Shown piece by piece: positions 27,794-36,317 of a stretch of 64,000 nucleotides of DNA. The notes beneath the pieces are model-generated. The model made no database searches. It saw only the letters and a program-made list of their open reading frames with translations, and was not told the DNA's origin. Made by a program: the position numbers and the translations under genes. The first letter of the stretch is position 1. Every line of letters starts with the position of its first letter. The DNA comes from Kingella negevensis. Lineage in GTDB: Bacteria > Pseudomonadota > Gammaproteobacteria > Burkholderiales > Neisseriaceae. The stretch covers positions 1,860,001 through 1,924,000 of the forward strand of contig NZ_CP123448.1 of NCBI RefSeq assembly GCF_030177895.1. Reading direction: 5' to 3'.

Positions 27794-29128
27794 TTAAATA
27801 GAAACTCCAAAATTTGCCTGCAACAACGCACATGTTCTGCGCTCTTTTCCACGGCGGCGTGAACTGCCACGATTCGGAATTTTCGGCGTTTCAATCTGTT
27901 TCTCATCATTAACCGTTTTCTTGCTGGTGTTTGAACGTGGCTGCACTTTTTCAGGCTGCGTGAACGCCCCTTTTTCCCAACGTGGCTCAAAGCCTTCAAT
28001 GCGTGAAATCGGCAACTCATTGCCCGTCAATTCCTTAATCGCGTCATACATTTTTTGTTCGGTTTCGTCCATCAACGAAATCGCTACACCGTCTGCCCCT
28101 GCGCGACCCGTCCGCCCAATGCGATGAACATAATCTTCAGCCTGAGTTGGCAATTCATAGTTAATCACAAACGGCAATTCAGCGATGTCCAAACCACGCG
28201 CCGCCACGTCAGTCGCCACCAATACGCGCAATTCGCCCGATTTAAATTGGTTCAACACTTCCAAGCGTGTTTGCTGCGATTTGTCGCCGTGAATGGCGTT
28301 GGCAGACAAGCCGCGACGAATCAAATCGCGTGAAACTTGGTCGGCGGATTGTTTGGTTTTGCAGAACACAATCACTTGATTCATTTTCAAATCAACGATT
28401 AAGCGTTCCAACAATTCGCGTTTGCGGAACGTGTCCACAGAAATCACGTGTTCTTCCACATTGGCGTTTGTGGTGTTTTGCGCGGCAACTTCCACGGTTT
28501 CAGGCGAATTCATAAATTCTTGCGCGAGCTTGCGAATGGCGGGCGCGAATGTGGCGGAAAACAGCAACGTTTGGCGTTGTTTCGGCAACATTTTCATAAT
28601 GGCGCGGATTTCGTCCACAAAACCCATGTCCAGCATGCGGTCGGCTTCGTCCAGCACAACGATTTCTACTTTGTTCAAATTGATGTTGCGCTGTTTGATA
28701 TGGTCGAGCAAACGCCCTACAGTGGCAACGACAATTTCGCAGCCTGAACGCAAATCGGTGGTTTGTTTGTCCATATTCACGCCGCCGAATAACACGGTGT
28801 GGTGCAACGGTAAATATTTCATGTAGCTGCGCGTGTTTTGGTCGATTTGGTCGGCGAGTTCGCGCGTGGGGGTCAGCACGAGCATGCGCACGGGGTGCAT
28901 GGCGGGCGATGCGCTGGCGTTGGCGTAGCGTTTAAGGCGTTCTAGGCTGGGCAGCATGAATGCGGCGGTTTTGCCTGTGCCTGTTTGCGCGGCGGCGAGT
29001 AAATCGTGTCCTGCTAGGGCTTTGGGAATGGCGGCAGCTTGAATGGGCGTGGGCGTTTCATAGCCCTGTTCGGCTAGGGCTTGGGCGATTTCGTTGCCTA
29101 ATCCTAGCTTGGAAAATTCTGTACTCAT
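27794..29128 (-). CDS. rhlE: DEAD-box RNA helicase, RhlE type
   Basis: 444 residues. Q motif GYETPTPIQAAAIPKALAGH, Walker A AAQTGTGKTAAFMLPSLERL, DEAD in VVLDEADRMLDMGFVDE, SAT in LLFSATFAPAIRKLA, and the C-terminal motifs VATDVAARGLDIAELPFVIN and HRIGRTGRAG. The tail after residue 385 is short and basic (GSSRRRGKERR). RhlE-type helicases remodel RNA in ribosome assembly or decay. Start has AGGATAATAAAA upstream; the small lipoprotein follows. An uptake sequence is in frame as QPEKVQP. Confidence 0.93.
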   Translation of the reverse strand: MSTEFSKLGLGNEIAQALAEQGYETPTPIQAAAIPKALAGHDLLAAAQTGTGKTAAFMLPSLERLKRYANASASPAMHPVRMLVLTPTRELADQIDQNTRSYMKYLPLHHTVLFGGVNMDKQTTDLRSGCEIVVATVGRLLDHIKQRNINLNKVEIVVLDEADRMLDMGFVDEIRAIMKMLPKQRQTLLFSATFAPAIRKLAQEFMNSPETVEVAAQNTTNANVEEHVISVDTFRKRELLERLIVDLKMNQVIVFCKTKQSADQVSRDLIRRGLSANAIHGDKSQQTRLEVLNQFKSGELRVLVATDVAARGLDIAELPFVINYELPTQAEDYVHRIGRTGRAGADGVAISLMDETEQKMYDAIKELTGNELPISRIEGFEPRWEKGAFTQPEKVQPRSNTSKKTVNDEKQIETPKIPNRGSSRRRGKERRTCALLQANFGVSI

Positions 29129-29272
29129 TTTTATTATCCTGATATTGGTTTTCAGGCTGCATTTGTTTTTTTAGGCAGCCTGAAACGTGTAAAATAGTGC
29201 GCTTTATGCGAATGTTTATTTTAACAGATTATTGCGACTAAGTTTTAGGCTGCAACTTTTGCAAAACTCAAT

Positions 29273-29373
29273 ATAGGGTGGGTTCTACCCACCAAAAATA
29301 GTTAAATTTGCATAAATTTGGATAGCAATTCGCGAAAAATGACCGTTTTTATGGTAGCTAGAACCCGCCCTAC
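29273..29373. repeat. REP pair (BIME-like)
   Basis: TAGGGTGGGTTCTACCCACC at 29274-29293 and, inverted, GGTAGCTAGAACCCGCCCTAC at 29353-29373. The outer TTTTGCAAAACT before and ACGAGGTTTT after are shared with the pair at 33151-33252, so the repeated unit is larger than the palindromes. It fills the gap between rhlE and the DUF554 gene. Confidence 0.65.
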
Positions 29374-29420
29374 GAGGTTTTAAAAAGTTTCAGGCTGCAA
29401 ATATTTGAAAGGAGTGAAAA

Positions 29421-30143
29421 ATGGCTTTTCCTGTAGGCCCATTTATCAATGGCGCGGCGATTGTGATTGGTAGTTTGCTGGGCGCAAGTTTGGGCGACAA
29501 AGTGCCTGAACGAATCCGCAGCAGCTTAACGCCATTTTTCGGCTTGTCTGCGCTGGGCTTGGGCATTGTGAGTTTGCCAAACGTGAAATATTTTGCCGCA
29601 GTTGTACTGGCGAGCGTGATTGGCTTAGTAATCGGCGAAGGCTTTTATTTGGAACGAAAATTGAGCCATTTAGCAGGCAAAACGCGTATCGTTATCGACA
29701 AAATTTTCCCAACAGACGGCTTGTCGCACGAAGAATTTTTGGACAAATATGTGGCGTTGATTGTGCTGTTTTGCATTAGTGGCACAGGCGTGTTTGGCTC
29801 AATGCACGAGGGCATGACGGGCGACGCGTCCATTTTATACATCAAAACGATTTTGGATTTTTTCACAGCAGCGATTTTTGCAATTAGCTTGGGCTATGTT
29901 GTGGTGGCGATTGTGATTCCGCAGCTTGTCATTCAGCTCGCGCTCTTTTTCTTGGCGACGCTGATTGTGCCACTCACTACGCCTTATATGCGCGCTGATT
30001 TCTATGCGGCTGGCGGCTTGATTATGCTGGCGACTGGCTTACGCATCATGGGGATTAAATCGTTCCCCGTTGCCAATATGATTCCGTCTTTATTCTTAGT
30101 GATGCCCGTTTCTTATTTGTGGCACACTTTTGTTGCAGCCTGA
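29421..30143 (+). CDS. DUF554 family membrane protein
   Basis: 240 residues with about seven hydrophobic segments. PVGPFINGAAIVIGSLLGAS and GLSALGLGIVSLPNVKYFAA open the protein; conserved ISGTGVFGSMHEGMTGD lies in the middle and LATGLRIMGIKSFPVANMIP near the end. This is the DUF554 (YdfK/YqgA) family of putative inner-membrane transporters with no proven substrate. Start has GAAAGGAGTG upstream. A YhbP-like gene follows 26 bp later, so the two may share a transcript. Confidence 0.88.
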   Translation: MAFPVGPFINGAAIVIGSLLGASLGDKVPERIRSSLTPFFGLSALGLGIVSLPNVKYFAAVVLASVIGLVIGEGFYLERKLSHLAGKTRIVIDKIFPTDGLSHEEFLDKYVALIVLFCISGTGVFGSMHEGMTGDASILYIKTILDFFTAAIFAISLGYVVVAIVIPQLVIQLALFFLATLIVPLTTPYMRADFYAAGGLIMLATGLRIMGIKSFPVANMIPSLFLVMPVSYLWHTFVAA

Positions 30144-30169
30144 AAAACAAAACTGAAAGGAACAAAAAA

Positions 30170-30613
30170 ATGAATGCTTTACCCAAAAACGTAACCAAAT
30201 TTCTAACCGAAAACCGCGTCGTAACTATCGCCTGCGCCCAAAATAACCAAGCGTGGGCAGTGAACTGTTTTTACGTTCTGAACGAAGACACTGCCGCGCT
30301 CATCGTCTTCACCAAACGCACCACACACCACGCAGAAATCATGCTCGCCAACCCAAACGTCGCAGGCACAGTTTCCGTACAACCCGAAGGCATTTTAGGC
30401 TTGAGCGGTTTACAATTCGCCGCGCGCGCCGAATTATTAGAACAAGACGACCCACGCCGCGCCCAATTTCGCAATGTGTACACAGGCACAGTCCCAGCCG
30501 CCAAACTCATGGATAGCGACGTGTGGCTACTGCATTTAGACAGCCTGAAATACACCGACAACAAAATGGTAGTTGCACGAAAAACCAAATGGGAACGCAA
30601 TAATGCAGCCTGA
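30170..30613 (+). CDS. Pyridoxamine-phosphate-oxidase-like protein (YhbP/UPF0306)
   Basis: 147 residues from ATG 30170, selected because GAAAGGAAC is 7-10 bp upstream. It has the split-barrel flavin-binding fold: TKFLTENRVVTIACAQNNQA, then CFYVLNEDTAALIVFTKRTT, and GTVSVQPEGILGLSGLQFAA. Members bind FMN or related cofactors; the exact reaction of YhbP is not known. Its last 11 bases overlap the start of prmC, which suggests coupled translation. Confidence 0.8.
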   Translation: MNALPKNVTKFLTENRVVTIACAQNNQAWAVNCFYVLNEDTAALIVFTKRTTHHAEIMLANPNVAGTVSVQPEGILGLSGLQFAARAELLEQDDPRRAQFRNVYTGTVPAAKLMDSDVWLLHLDSLKYTDNKMVVARKTKWERNNAA

Positions 30614-31433
30614 AACCATTGCACAATGGCTTTCAGGTTGCAAAATTACCCGTTTAGAAGCCAGATTATTGCTGCAACACATCACAGGCTACACCCACGC
30701 CCAGCTCATCACACGCGACAACGACACGCTGCCTGAAGCCCAAAAAATCGCCCTAGACCAACTCGCCCAACGCCGCGAACAAGGCGAACCTATCGCCTAT
30801 CTGCTCGGCACACGCGAATTTTACGGACGCACGTTCCAAGTTTCCCCAGCCGTGTTAATTCCACGCCCTGAAACCGAATACCTGCTAGAAGCCGCACTTT
30901 TCAGGCTGCCTGAAAACGGCATTTTGTGGGACATGGGCACAGGCAGCGGCATTATTGCCGTCAGCAGCGCATTAGAACGCCCCAGCGCAACCGTGTACGC
31001 CAGCGATATCAGTGAAGACGCGCTACAAATCGCCCAGCAAAACGCTGCCGCGCTGCAAGCCAAAGTTCAATTTGCACAAGGTTCATGGTGCGAAGCCGCA
31101 ACCGTTTTCAGGCTGCCTGAAAACAGCGTGGACGTGATAGCGTCCAATCCGCCTTATATTGAGCAACACGATGAACATTTGCAACAAGGCGATTTGCGTT
31201 TTGAACCCAGCCACGCACTCACCGATTTCGCAGACGGCTTGTCCCATATTCGCACGATTGCCGCCCAAACACCGCGTTACTTGCGCCACGGCGGCTATTT
31301 GTTGCTCGAACACGGTTACGACCAAGGCGCAGCCGTCCGTCAAATTTTGCAAGAAAACGGATTTACCTATGTGCAAACGCTGCCCGATTTAGCAGGATTA
31401 GACCGTGTTACTTTGGGACAAAACGCAGCCTGA
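30603..31433 (+). CDS. prmC: Peptide chain release factor N5-glutamine methyltransferase
   Basis: 276 residues from ATG 30603. The N-terminal helical domain is followed by the methyltransferase with LIPRPETEYLLEAAL, MGTGSGIIAVSSALERPSA, and the catalytic IASNPPYIEQHDEHL. PrmC methylates the GGQ glutamine of RF1 and RF2. The start codon lies inside an uptake half-site (ATGCAGCCTGAAA), and two more uptake sequences in the reading frame give FRLPENG and FRLPENS. It overlaps the YhbP-like gene by 11 bp. Confidence 0.94.
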   Translation: MQPETIAQWLSGCKITRLEARLLLQHITGYTHAQLITRDNDTLPEAQKIALDQLAQRREQGEPIAYLLGTREFYGRTFQVSPAVLIPRPETEYLLEAALFRLPENGILWDMGTGSGIIAVSSALERPSATVYASDISEDALQIAQQNAAALQAKVQFAQGSWCEAATVFRLPENSVDVIASNPPYIEQHDEHLQQGDLRFEPSHALTDFADGLSHIRTIAAQTPRYLRHGGYLLLEHGYDQGAAVRQILQENGFTYVQTLPDLAGLDRVTLGQNAA

Positions 31434-31440
31434 AAACCAC

Positions 31441-31469
31441 TGGAGCGTCGGTGAGTCGCCGACGTTCCA
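31441..31469. repeat. Hairpin between prmC and scpA
   Basis: TGGAGCGTCGG and CCGACGTTCCA pair (one G-T) around TGAGTCG. It is flanked by the direct repeat ACGCAGCCTGAAAACCA on each side. It lacks the GTAG head of the REP family and may simply separate two uptake half-sites. Confidence 0.5.
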
Positions 31470-31501
31470 TTTTCACCACATAAAAACGCAGCCTGAAAAC
31501 C

Positions 31502-32278
31502 ATGACACAATCCGCATTCGCCTATATTTTCGGGCAACCTGTTACCGACATTCCCCAAGATTTATTCATACCACCAGATGCGCTCAAAGTCGTGCTGCAC
31601 AGCTTTGAAGGTCCGCTAGATTTGCTGCTATACCTTATCCGCAAGCAAAACATAGACGTGCTGGACATTCCCATGCTCAAAATTACCGAGCAATATCTCG
31701 GCTACATCAACCAAATGCAAGCGCAACAATTTGATTTGGCAGCCGAATATTTGCTCATGGCAGCCGTGTTAATCGAAATTAAATCACGCCTATTATTACC
31801 GCAGCCTGAAAAAGCCGAGCTGGAAGAAGAAACTGACCCACGCGCCGAATTAGTCCGCCGTTTGTTGGCTTACGAACAAATGAAACTTGCCGCGCAAGGC
31901 TTGGACGCATTGCCACGCGCAGGACGCGATTTTGGTTGGGTGTATTTGCCGCTAGAAATCGCCACCGAAGAGCGTTTGCCAGAAGTGCAAATTGCCGATT
32001 TAACACAAGCGTGGCTGGCGATTTTGTCGCGCAGCAAACACACACGCAGCCATTCTGTGGTGCAAGAAGCCGTGTCCGTGCGTGAACGCATGACGGCGAT
32101 TTTGCGTCATTTAAACGACAAGGGAACAACGATGTTCACCGCCTTGTTTGACCCTGAAAAAGGTGCAGCTGATGTGGTGGTGAATTTCATCGCGCTGCTG
32201 GAATTGGTGAAAGAAGGCATGGTTCGCGTGGTGCAAGACACGGGTGCGAAAGAGATTGAAGTGTTGTTGGTAGCCTGA
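31502..32278 (+). CDS. scpA: Segregation and condensation protein ScpA
   Basis: 258 residues. The kleisin N-domain LHSFEGPLDLLLYLIRKQNI then DVLDIPMLKITEQYL is unmistakable; a Glu-rich middle (QPEKAELEEETDPRAELV) leads to the C-terminal winged helix near EAVSVRERMTAILRHL. ScpA links the SMC heads in chromosome compaction. No scpB is present in the window. The start follows AAAACC without a strong ribosome binding site. Confidence 0.94.
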   Translation: MTQSAFAYIFGQPVTDIPQDLFIPPDALKVVLHSFEGPLDLLLYLIRKQNIDVLDIPMLKITEQYLGYINQMQAQQFDLAAEYLLMAAVLIEIKSRLLLPQPEKAELEEETDPRAELVRRLLAYEQMKLAAQGLDALPRAGRDFGWVYLPLEIATEERLPEVQIADLTQAWLAILSRSKHTRSHSVVQEAVSVRERMTAILRHLNDKGTTMFTALFDPEKGAADVVVNFIALLELVKEGMVRVVQDTGAKEIEVLLVA

Positions 32279-32293
32279 AAGGAAGGAAACGTT

Positions 32294-33115
32294 ATGATTT
32301 ATTCACAAGACGCGCTGTGGTGGCGACTAAAAAATCCTCATGTTCGCGCATTGGCGAGCGTGCTGACTGCGCCGCCGCTTTGGCAAACGGGTTGCGAGTT
32401 GCCCGTAAAAGCATTGCTGGGCGAACAGGGTTTTCGTTTGCTGCTGGAATGGGACGATAATCCTGATTTCAGGCTGCCTGAAAACGTGTTTGCACCGCGA
32501 TTGGGAATATTTGCGGAAAACTTGTTGGCGTATTGGTTTCAACACGCGCCGCACGCGGAATTATTGGCGCAAAATTTGCCGATTGTGCAGCCTGAAACGG
32601 GCGAAACTTTGGGTGCGTTGGATTTTGTGGTTGAGCTTGCAGGCTGCGTTTATCATGTGGAACTGTGTTGCAAGTATTTTGGCGGTGCGGACGGGCAGCC
32701 TGAAAATATGGTGGGACTGAATGCGGAAGATACGCTGCTGGCGAAATATCGGAAATTGCCGTTGCAGTTGGCTTTGTCTTCACATAAAACGAAAATTGAA
32801 AAACGGGTAAGTGTGGTGCGCGGAATGGGCTTTTCGCATTCAGGCAGCCTGAAAGCTGATGATATTTTTGCGGTAAATGCGTGGAATGGGGTTTTGATTG
32901 ACGATGTGGCGCAATGGCAGCAGTTTGTGGAAGAGAGCCGCTTTTATGAATTGCCGCGCTTGGAATGGCTTGCGCCTGCGCGTGTGGATTTTGCTCAAAC
33001 GGTGGATTTGGCGGCACTTTCAGGCAGCCTGAAAACGGGTTTATTCGCTCAAGTGGTGCGGCGACCTGATGGGTTTTGGCATGAAATTGGGCGTGTGATG
33101 GTGAGGGAGTTTTGA
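32294..33115 (+). CDS. DUF1853 family protein
   Basis: 273 residues. LRLPEN-type uptake peptides aside (FRLPENV near residue 57, SGSLKAD and SGSLKTG later), the family core is GALDFVVELAGCVYHVELCC, followed by KYFGGADGQPENMVGLN. The Asp in ALDFV and Glu in HVEL are placed as in PD-(D/E)XK nuclease-like folds, a relation I state as inference. It follows scpA by 15 bp with AAAGGAAGG upstream. Function is unknown; no signal or membrane segment. Confidence 0.75.
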   Translation: MIYSQDALWWRLKNPHVRALASVLTAPPLWQTGCELPVKALLGEQGFRLLLEWDDNPDFRLPENVFAPRLGIFAENLLAYWFQHAPHAELLAQNLPIVQPETGETLGALDFVVELAGCVYHVELCCKYFGGADGQPENMVGLNAEDTLLAKYRKLPLQLALSSHKTKIEKRVSVVRGMGFSHSGSLKADDIFAVNAWNGVLIDDVAQWQQFVEESRFYELPRLEWLAPARVDFAQTVDLAALSGSLKTGLFAQVVRRPDGFWHEIGRVMVREF

Positions 33116-33150
33116 GGGTAAAGGCAGCCTGAAACCTTTGCAAAATTTGC

Positions 33151-33252
33151 GTAAGGTGGGATTTATCCCACTAAAGAAACTGAAAAATATCAGCTAACCT
33201 TATTTTCAGGCTGCAAAATCGTTTAAAAATGGTGGGATAAATCCCACCTTAC
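33151..33252. repeat. REP pair (BIME-like)
   Basis: GTAAGGTGGGATTTATCCCAC at 33151-33171 and the inverse GTGGGATAAATCCCACCTTAC at 33232-33252, flanked by TTTGCAAAATTTGC and GAGGTTTCGCAAAAG. Stem bases differ from the 29-kb copy (GGGATT/AATCCC versus GGGTTCT/AGAACCC) but remain complementary. Confidence 0.65.
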
Positions 33253-33314
33253 GAGGTTTCGCAAAAGTTTTAGCCTGAAAAATACCCACGCATATTGTGA
33301 ATGCGTGGGTATTC

Positions 33315-33794
33315 TTATTTTTTGGAAAACCGTTTTTTGAAAAACAGATAATTGCCTACAGCATTCCCTATAAACATAGGCATGATTGCGGTGCAGTAAT
33401 AGCGATAAATGGAACTGTGTCTCAATAATTGGGAAATGGGATTTTCAGGCTGCATGATTCTCAGCGTGCTAGCAATGGCAGTAACAATCACTATGATGAT
33501 TAAGAAAATAGAAAGGCTTGTCCAAGCCTTTTTCTTGTTTGCACGTTGAATAATGGTTCTGAATCGGGTGATTTGCGGCAGGGTGTAACCTTGTTTACGC
33601 AGATAATGCCGTTTCTGAGTTTTTTGAATACCCAATGTGATAAATATGGGAACAAACACCAGCAGCGAATCTTGAAACAAGTTTTCTTCAATACTCAACA
33701 CAAACGGCAGCCCTAAAATCAGCACGATAAAACTCAGCGAAAATGAAACGATGTCAATCAGATTGATGGATTGAATAGCGCGTTGATATTTCAT
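33315..33794 (-). CDS. Hypothetical membrane protein
   Basis: 159 residues from ATG 33792-33794 (MKYQRAIQSINLIDIVSFSL). Four hydrophobic segments: about 14-34, 42-58, 93-115 and 130-150. A short charged loop QKTQKRHYLRKQGYTL connects the second and third, and the protein ends FFKKRFSKK. I do not recognise the family. It ends before the REP pair and its upstream region is closed by an uptake-sequence terminator, so it is a single-gene unit. Uptake half-site in frame as QPENPIS. Confidence 0.6.
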   Translation of the reverse strand: MKYQRAIQSINLIDIVSFSLSFIVLILGLPFVLSIEENLFQDSLLVFVPIFITLGIQKTQKRHYLRKQGYTLPQITRFRTIIQRANKKKAWTSLSIFLIIIVIVTAIASTLRIMQPENPISQLLRHSSIYRYYCTAIMPMFIGNAVGNYLFFKKRFSKK

Positions 33795-33830
33795 GGTTTT
33801 TCCCTTGCTTGAACAGCCAAATTTTACCAA

Positions 33831-33869
33831 AAAAAGCAGCCTGAAAAAATATTTTTCAGGCTGCTTTTT
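33831..33869. terminator. Uptake-sequence terminator of the pglL-like gene
   Basis: AAAAAGCAGCCTGAAAAA and TTTTTCAGGCTGCTTTTT around TAT. Serves the minus-strand unit that ends at 33872. Confidence 0.8.
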
Positions 33870-33871
33870 CC

Positions 33872-35719
33872 TTATTTCTTCGCAGATGCTGGCATCTTCA
33901 AAATAGATTTTTCCGTTGGCAATGCTTCGGCACAAATCGGCAATTTATTCATGCTCGCATAATACGCCTTGCATTCACGCGTATAGTCTTCGCGCAATTC
34001 AGGATAATAATCCGTGTTCATAATCGGTGACGCATACGCGGGCATTTTGCTCGGATAATAGTGATACATCAAAATCATCCAGTCTTTCGCTTCTTTGATT
34101 TTGCCTGCGCGATAAGCCGCCATAGCGTATTTATGCGCATTGGCATACGGGCGATATTGCATGGTTTCGCCTATGTGTTCCAGCGCCCATTCTGGCATAC
34201 GCGAATCCATTGGGTTTACATAATTCGCCAACTGCAACTGCGCGTAATAGCGCAACATCGGCTCGGTTTTCGCAATTGTTAGCAAGCCAACAATATTATC
34301 GGTGCGTTCCACCACGCTCACATTGCTGCTGCCTGAAAACTTGCGTAGCGTTTCGTAAGCAAAACCCAGTCGCACAATACCCGTTACCAAAAATGCTACG
34401 GCAATCAATGCAGCTGCGTTATAGATTTTCAGGCTGCCTGAAAGTGGTTGCGTTTCCTCGTTGTCCGCAGGCGGTGTAAACCCGATAAATAGGGCAAATG
34501 GCACGAGAAAATAAATGTACCAAAGCGGATATTCCAGCACGCTATGCACCAGCGAAACGCTCAATAATGCCAATAAAAACAATCCATTAGGGCTATTGGT
34601 ACGTTTCAGGCTGCCGCGAACGGAATACAGCAAACCAACCAACACCAACGCCGTTCCCACAATTCCCATTTCTGCCAGCAAGTTCAAAAACGAATTGTGG
34701 CTGTGGGTAAATAATACGTTGTTTTCATACGGGCGGAACGTGGTGGGATAAGCATTGGTCAAAAAACCATACAGCGAATAACTGCCCCAACCGTGTCCCA
34801 ACAAAGGCGCAGACAAAAACGTCATCCACGCTTTGCGCCATTCGTAGCCGCGCCCCGAGCCTTCAATTTGCGAACCGTGCGAAATGCGTTCTGCCGCACT
34901 GGTTAAGTTGGCATCACGGAACAATGCCAACGCTGGCTCAATCGCAAATTGGCACAGCAACACAACCGCCGCCGCAATGCCCAGCATCAACACTGTGCGA
35001 TTGCTTTTGCAGCCTGAAATCACGCGATAAACAGGCAAAAGCAGCAACATCGCCAACATATAACCAAACACTGTGCGCGAACCTGTCAGCCCCATCGTTG
35101 CCGCAATGTAAAACATCGCAGGCAGTGCCAACCAAGCCGCCAATCGGCGTTGCGACCACAGCCAGCCAGCCGACAACACGCCCCACATCAAATAATGCGC
35201 GAAGTGATTGCGCTGCGCCAACTGTCCTTCCACAATCCCCGCGCGATACATCAAATAGCCGCTAAATTTGCTCGCCCAACCTGTGTATTGCAGCCAGCCC
35301 ACAGTCGCTTGCGCCAAACTGCCGACCAGCAATGCGCCAGCCAACACAGAAATCACCCGTTCTGCGCCCAGCTTCAGCACCCAACTGCGACACGCCCAAC
35401 ACATCAGCGCAATGATGACAAACGTCCAAGAAACCATGTCGCTCATGCCCAAATAAGGCAAATTCATGGCACGGGCTTGAACCGCCCAAAATGCCGCCAA
35501 AATCAAAAAATACCACGATGAATCAGGCAACTTGCTTTTCAGGCTGCCTGAAACAGCGGTTAGCACCACAAACACCAAAGCAAACAACAACGCGCCTGCT
35601 TCCAAAAAGAAACTAGAGAGCGGGCCAGTTCGCCAAATGGAAAGCTGCGGCACAACCGCAACCAACAACACGCCCAGCCACAGCGGCCAAGTTTGGCGAG
35701 AAAACAAAGAGTGATTCAT
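33872..35719 (-). CDS. pglL: PglL-type O-oligosaccharyltransferase
   Basis: 615 residues with about 12 membrane segments. The signature of the family, GHGWGSYSLYGFLTNAYPTT and THSHNSFLNLLAEMGIVGTA, lies in the large periplasmic loop; the His-His-Asn block is where PglL and WaaL-type ligases act. A Wzy_C_2-like tail follows from about residue 430. In Neisseria the enzyme moves a lipid-linked glycan to Ser of periplasmic proteins such as pilin. Uptake sequences give VSGSLKSK, RGSLKRT and LSGSLKIY in loops. Overlaps the DUF2069 gene by 4 bp. WaaL ligase activity is the main alternative. Confidence 0.82.
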   Translation of the reverse strand: MNHSLFSRQTWPLWLGVLLVAVVPQLSIWRTGPLSSFFLEAGALLFALVFVVLTAVSGSLKSKLPDSSWYFLILAAFWAVQARAMNLPYLGMSDMVSWTFVIIALMCWACRSWVLKLGAERVISVLAGALLVGSLAQATVGWLQYTGWASKFSGYLMYRAGIVEGQLAQRNHFAHYLMWGVLSAGWLWSQRRLAAWLALPAMFYIAATMGLTGSRTVFGYMLAMLLLLPVYRVISGCKSNRTVLMLGIAAAVVLLCQFAIEPALALFRDANLTSAAERISHGSQIEGSGRGYEWRKAWMTFLSAPLLGHGWGSYSLYGFLTNAYPTTFRPYENNVLFTHSHNSFLNLLAEMGIVGTALVLVGLLYSVRGSLKRTNSPNGLFLLALLSVSLVHSVLEYPLWYIYFLVPFALFIGFTPPADNEETQPLSGSLKIYNAAALIAVAFLVTGIVRLGFAYETLRKFSGSSNVSVVERTDNIVGLLTIAKTEPMLRYYAQLQLANYVNPMDSRMPEWALEHIGETMQYRPYANAHKYAMAAYRAGKIKEAKDWMILMYHYYPSKMPAYASPIMNTDYYPELREDYTRECKAYYASMNKLPICAEALPTEKSILKMPASAKK

Positions 35720-36078
35720 GATTTCGCTTTCTTGATTTTAAAATGTTGCAAATATTTCAGGCAGCCAATAAAAAAAATGACGGACAGCAGCACTTCTGCC
35801 GCCGCGCACACACGCGAAACCGCCTGAACGTCCCACAAGCGCATCACGCCTTCAATGAAATACATCATCACGAGCATGGAACAATATTGATAAGTGTAAA
35901 TTTTGCCCGATAGGATTCCGCGCAAGGGCAGCAGCAAGGGCAGTAATTTGAGCAGCAGCAACACGCGACCAGTGTGCAATGGATTGAAAAACGCGTCCCA
36001 AAGCAGCGTTAAGCCAATCAGCAGCAGCCACGCCACACGCGCTACGTTGAAAAACAGAAGATGATGATTTTGCGACAT
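35716..36078 (-). CDS. DUF2069 family membrane protein
   Basis: 120 residues, four membrane segments. ARVAWLLLIGLTLLWDAFFN, KLLPLLLPLRGILSGKIYTY and VMMYFIEGVMRLWD are the conserved DUF2069 blocks. Function unknown. It overlaps pglL by ATGA, so the two are a translationally coupled pair. A Correia-like element lies 32 bp upstream of its start. Confidence 0.82.
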   Translation of the reverse strand: MSQNHHLLFFNVARVAWLLLIGLTLLWDAFFNPLHTGRVLLLLKLLPLLLPLRGILSGKIYTYQYCSMLVMMYFIEGVMRLWDVQAVSRVCAAAEVLLSVIFFIGCLKYLQHFKIKKAKS

Positions 36079-36109
36079 TTCAGGCAGCCTGAAAGAAAAA
36101 AATGCGTAT

Positions 36110-36217
36110 TATAGTTGAAGCAATTATTTTTTTATACAAGGCGGCGAGCCGCAGATAGTACAGCAGTACAACAAGGCTAGCCAACGCAGTAGAAAAGAAT
36201 AAGTGCTTCAACTTATA
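36110..36217. repeat. Correia-like miniature element D (108 bp)
   Basis: In the reverse orientation to A-C: the end TATAGTTGAAGCAATTATTT is followed by CAAGGCGGCGAGCCGCAGAT, GTACAGCAGTACAACAAGGC and CCAACGCAGTA; the other end reads TATAAGTTGAAGCACTTATT inwards. It lies between the divergent DUF2069 gene and cysK, so it could contribute outward promoters to both. Confidence 0.75.
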
Positions 36218-36317
36218 GCCGTTAGTTATAAAATAAAGCAATATAAATTCCTTTATATGTAAAAGAGCAAGGCGTAACATCGCACCATATTTTTATAAAT
36301 CACTTAAGGATACCAAC

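Noticed and set aside
31441..31469. REP-family member between prmC and scpA
   Set aside because: It forms a good hairpin but lacks the GTAG head and the stem pattern of the family.
32469..33143. Open frame of 224 codons antisense to the DUF1853 gene
   Set aside because: Its repeated FQAA/FSGCL peptides are simply uptake sequences read on the other strand; no start signal and a recognised gene on the plus strand.
36080..36280. Short open frame over Correia-like element D
   Set aside because: The frame is formed by the A/T-rich ends of the element; no ribosome binding site and no conservation with the other three elements.
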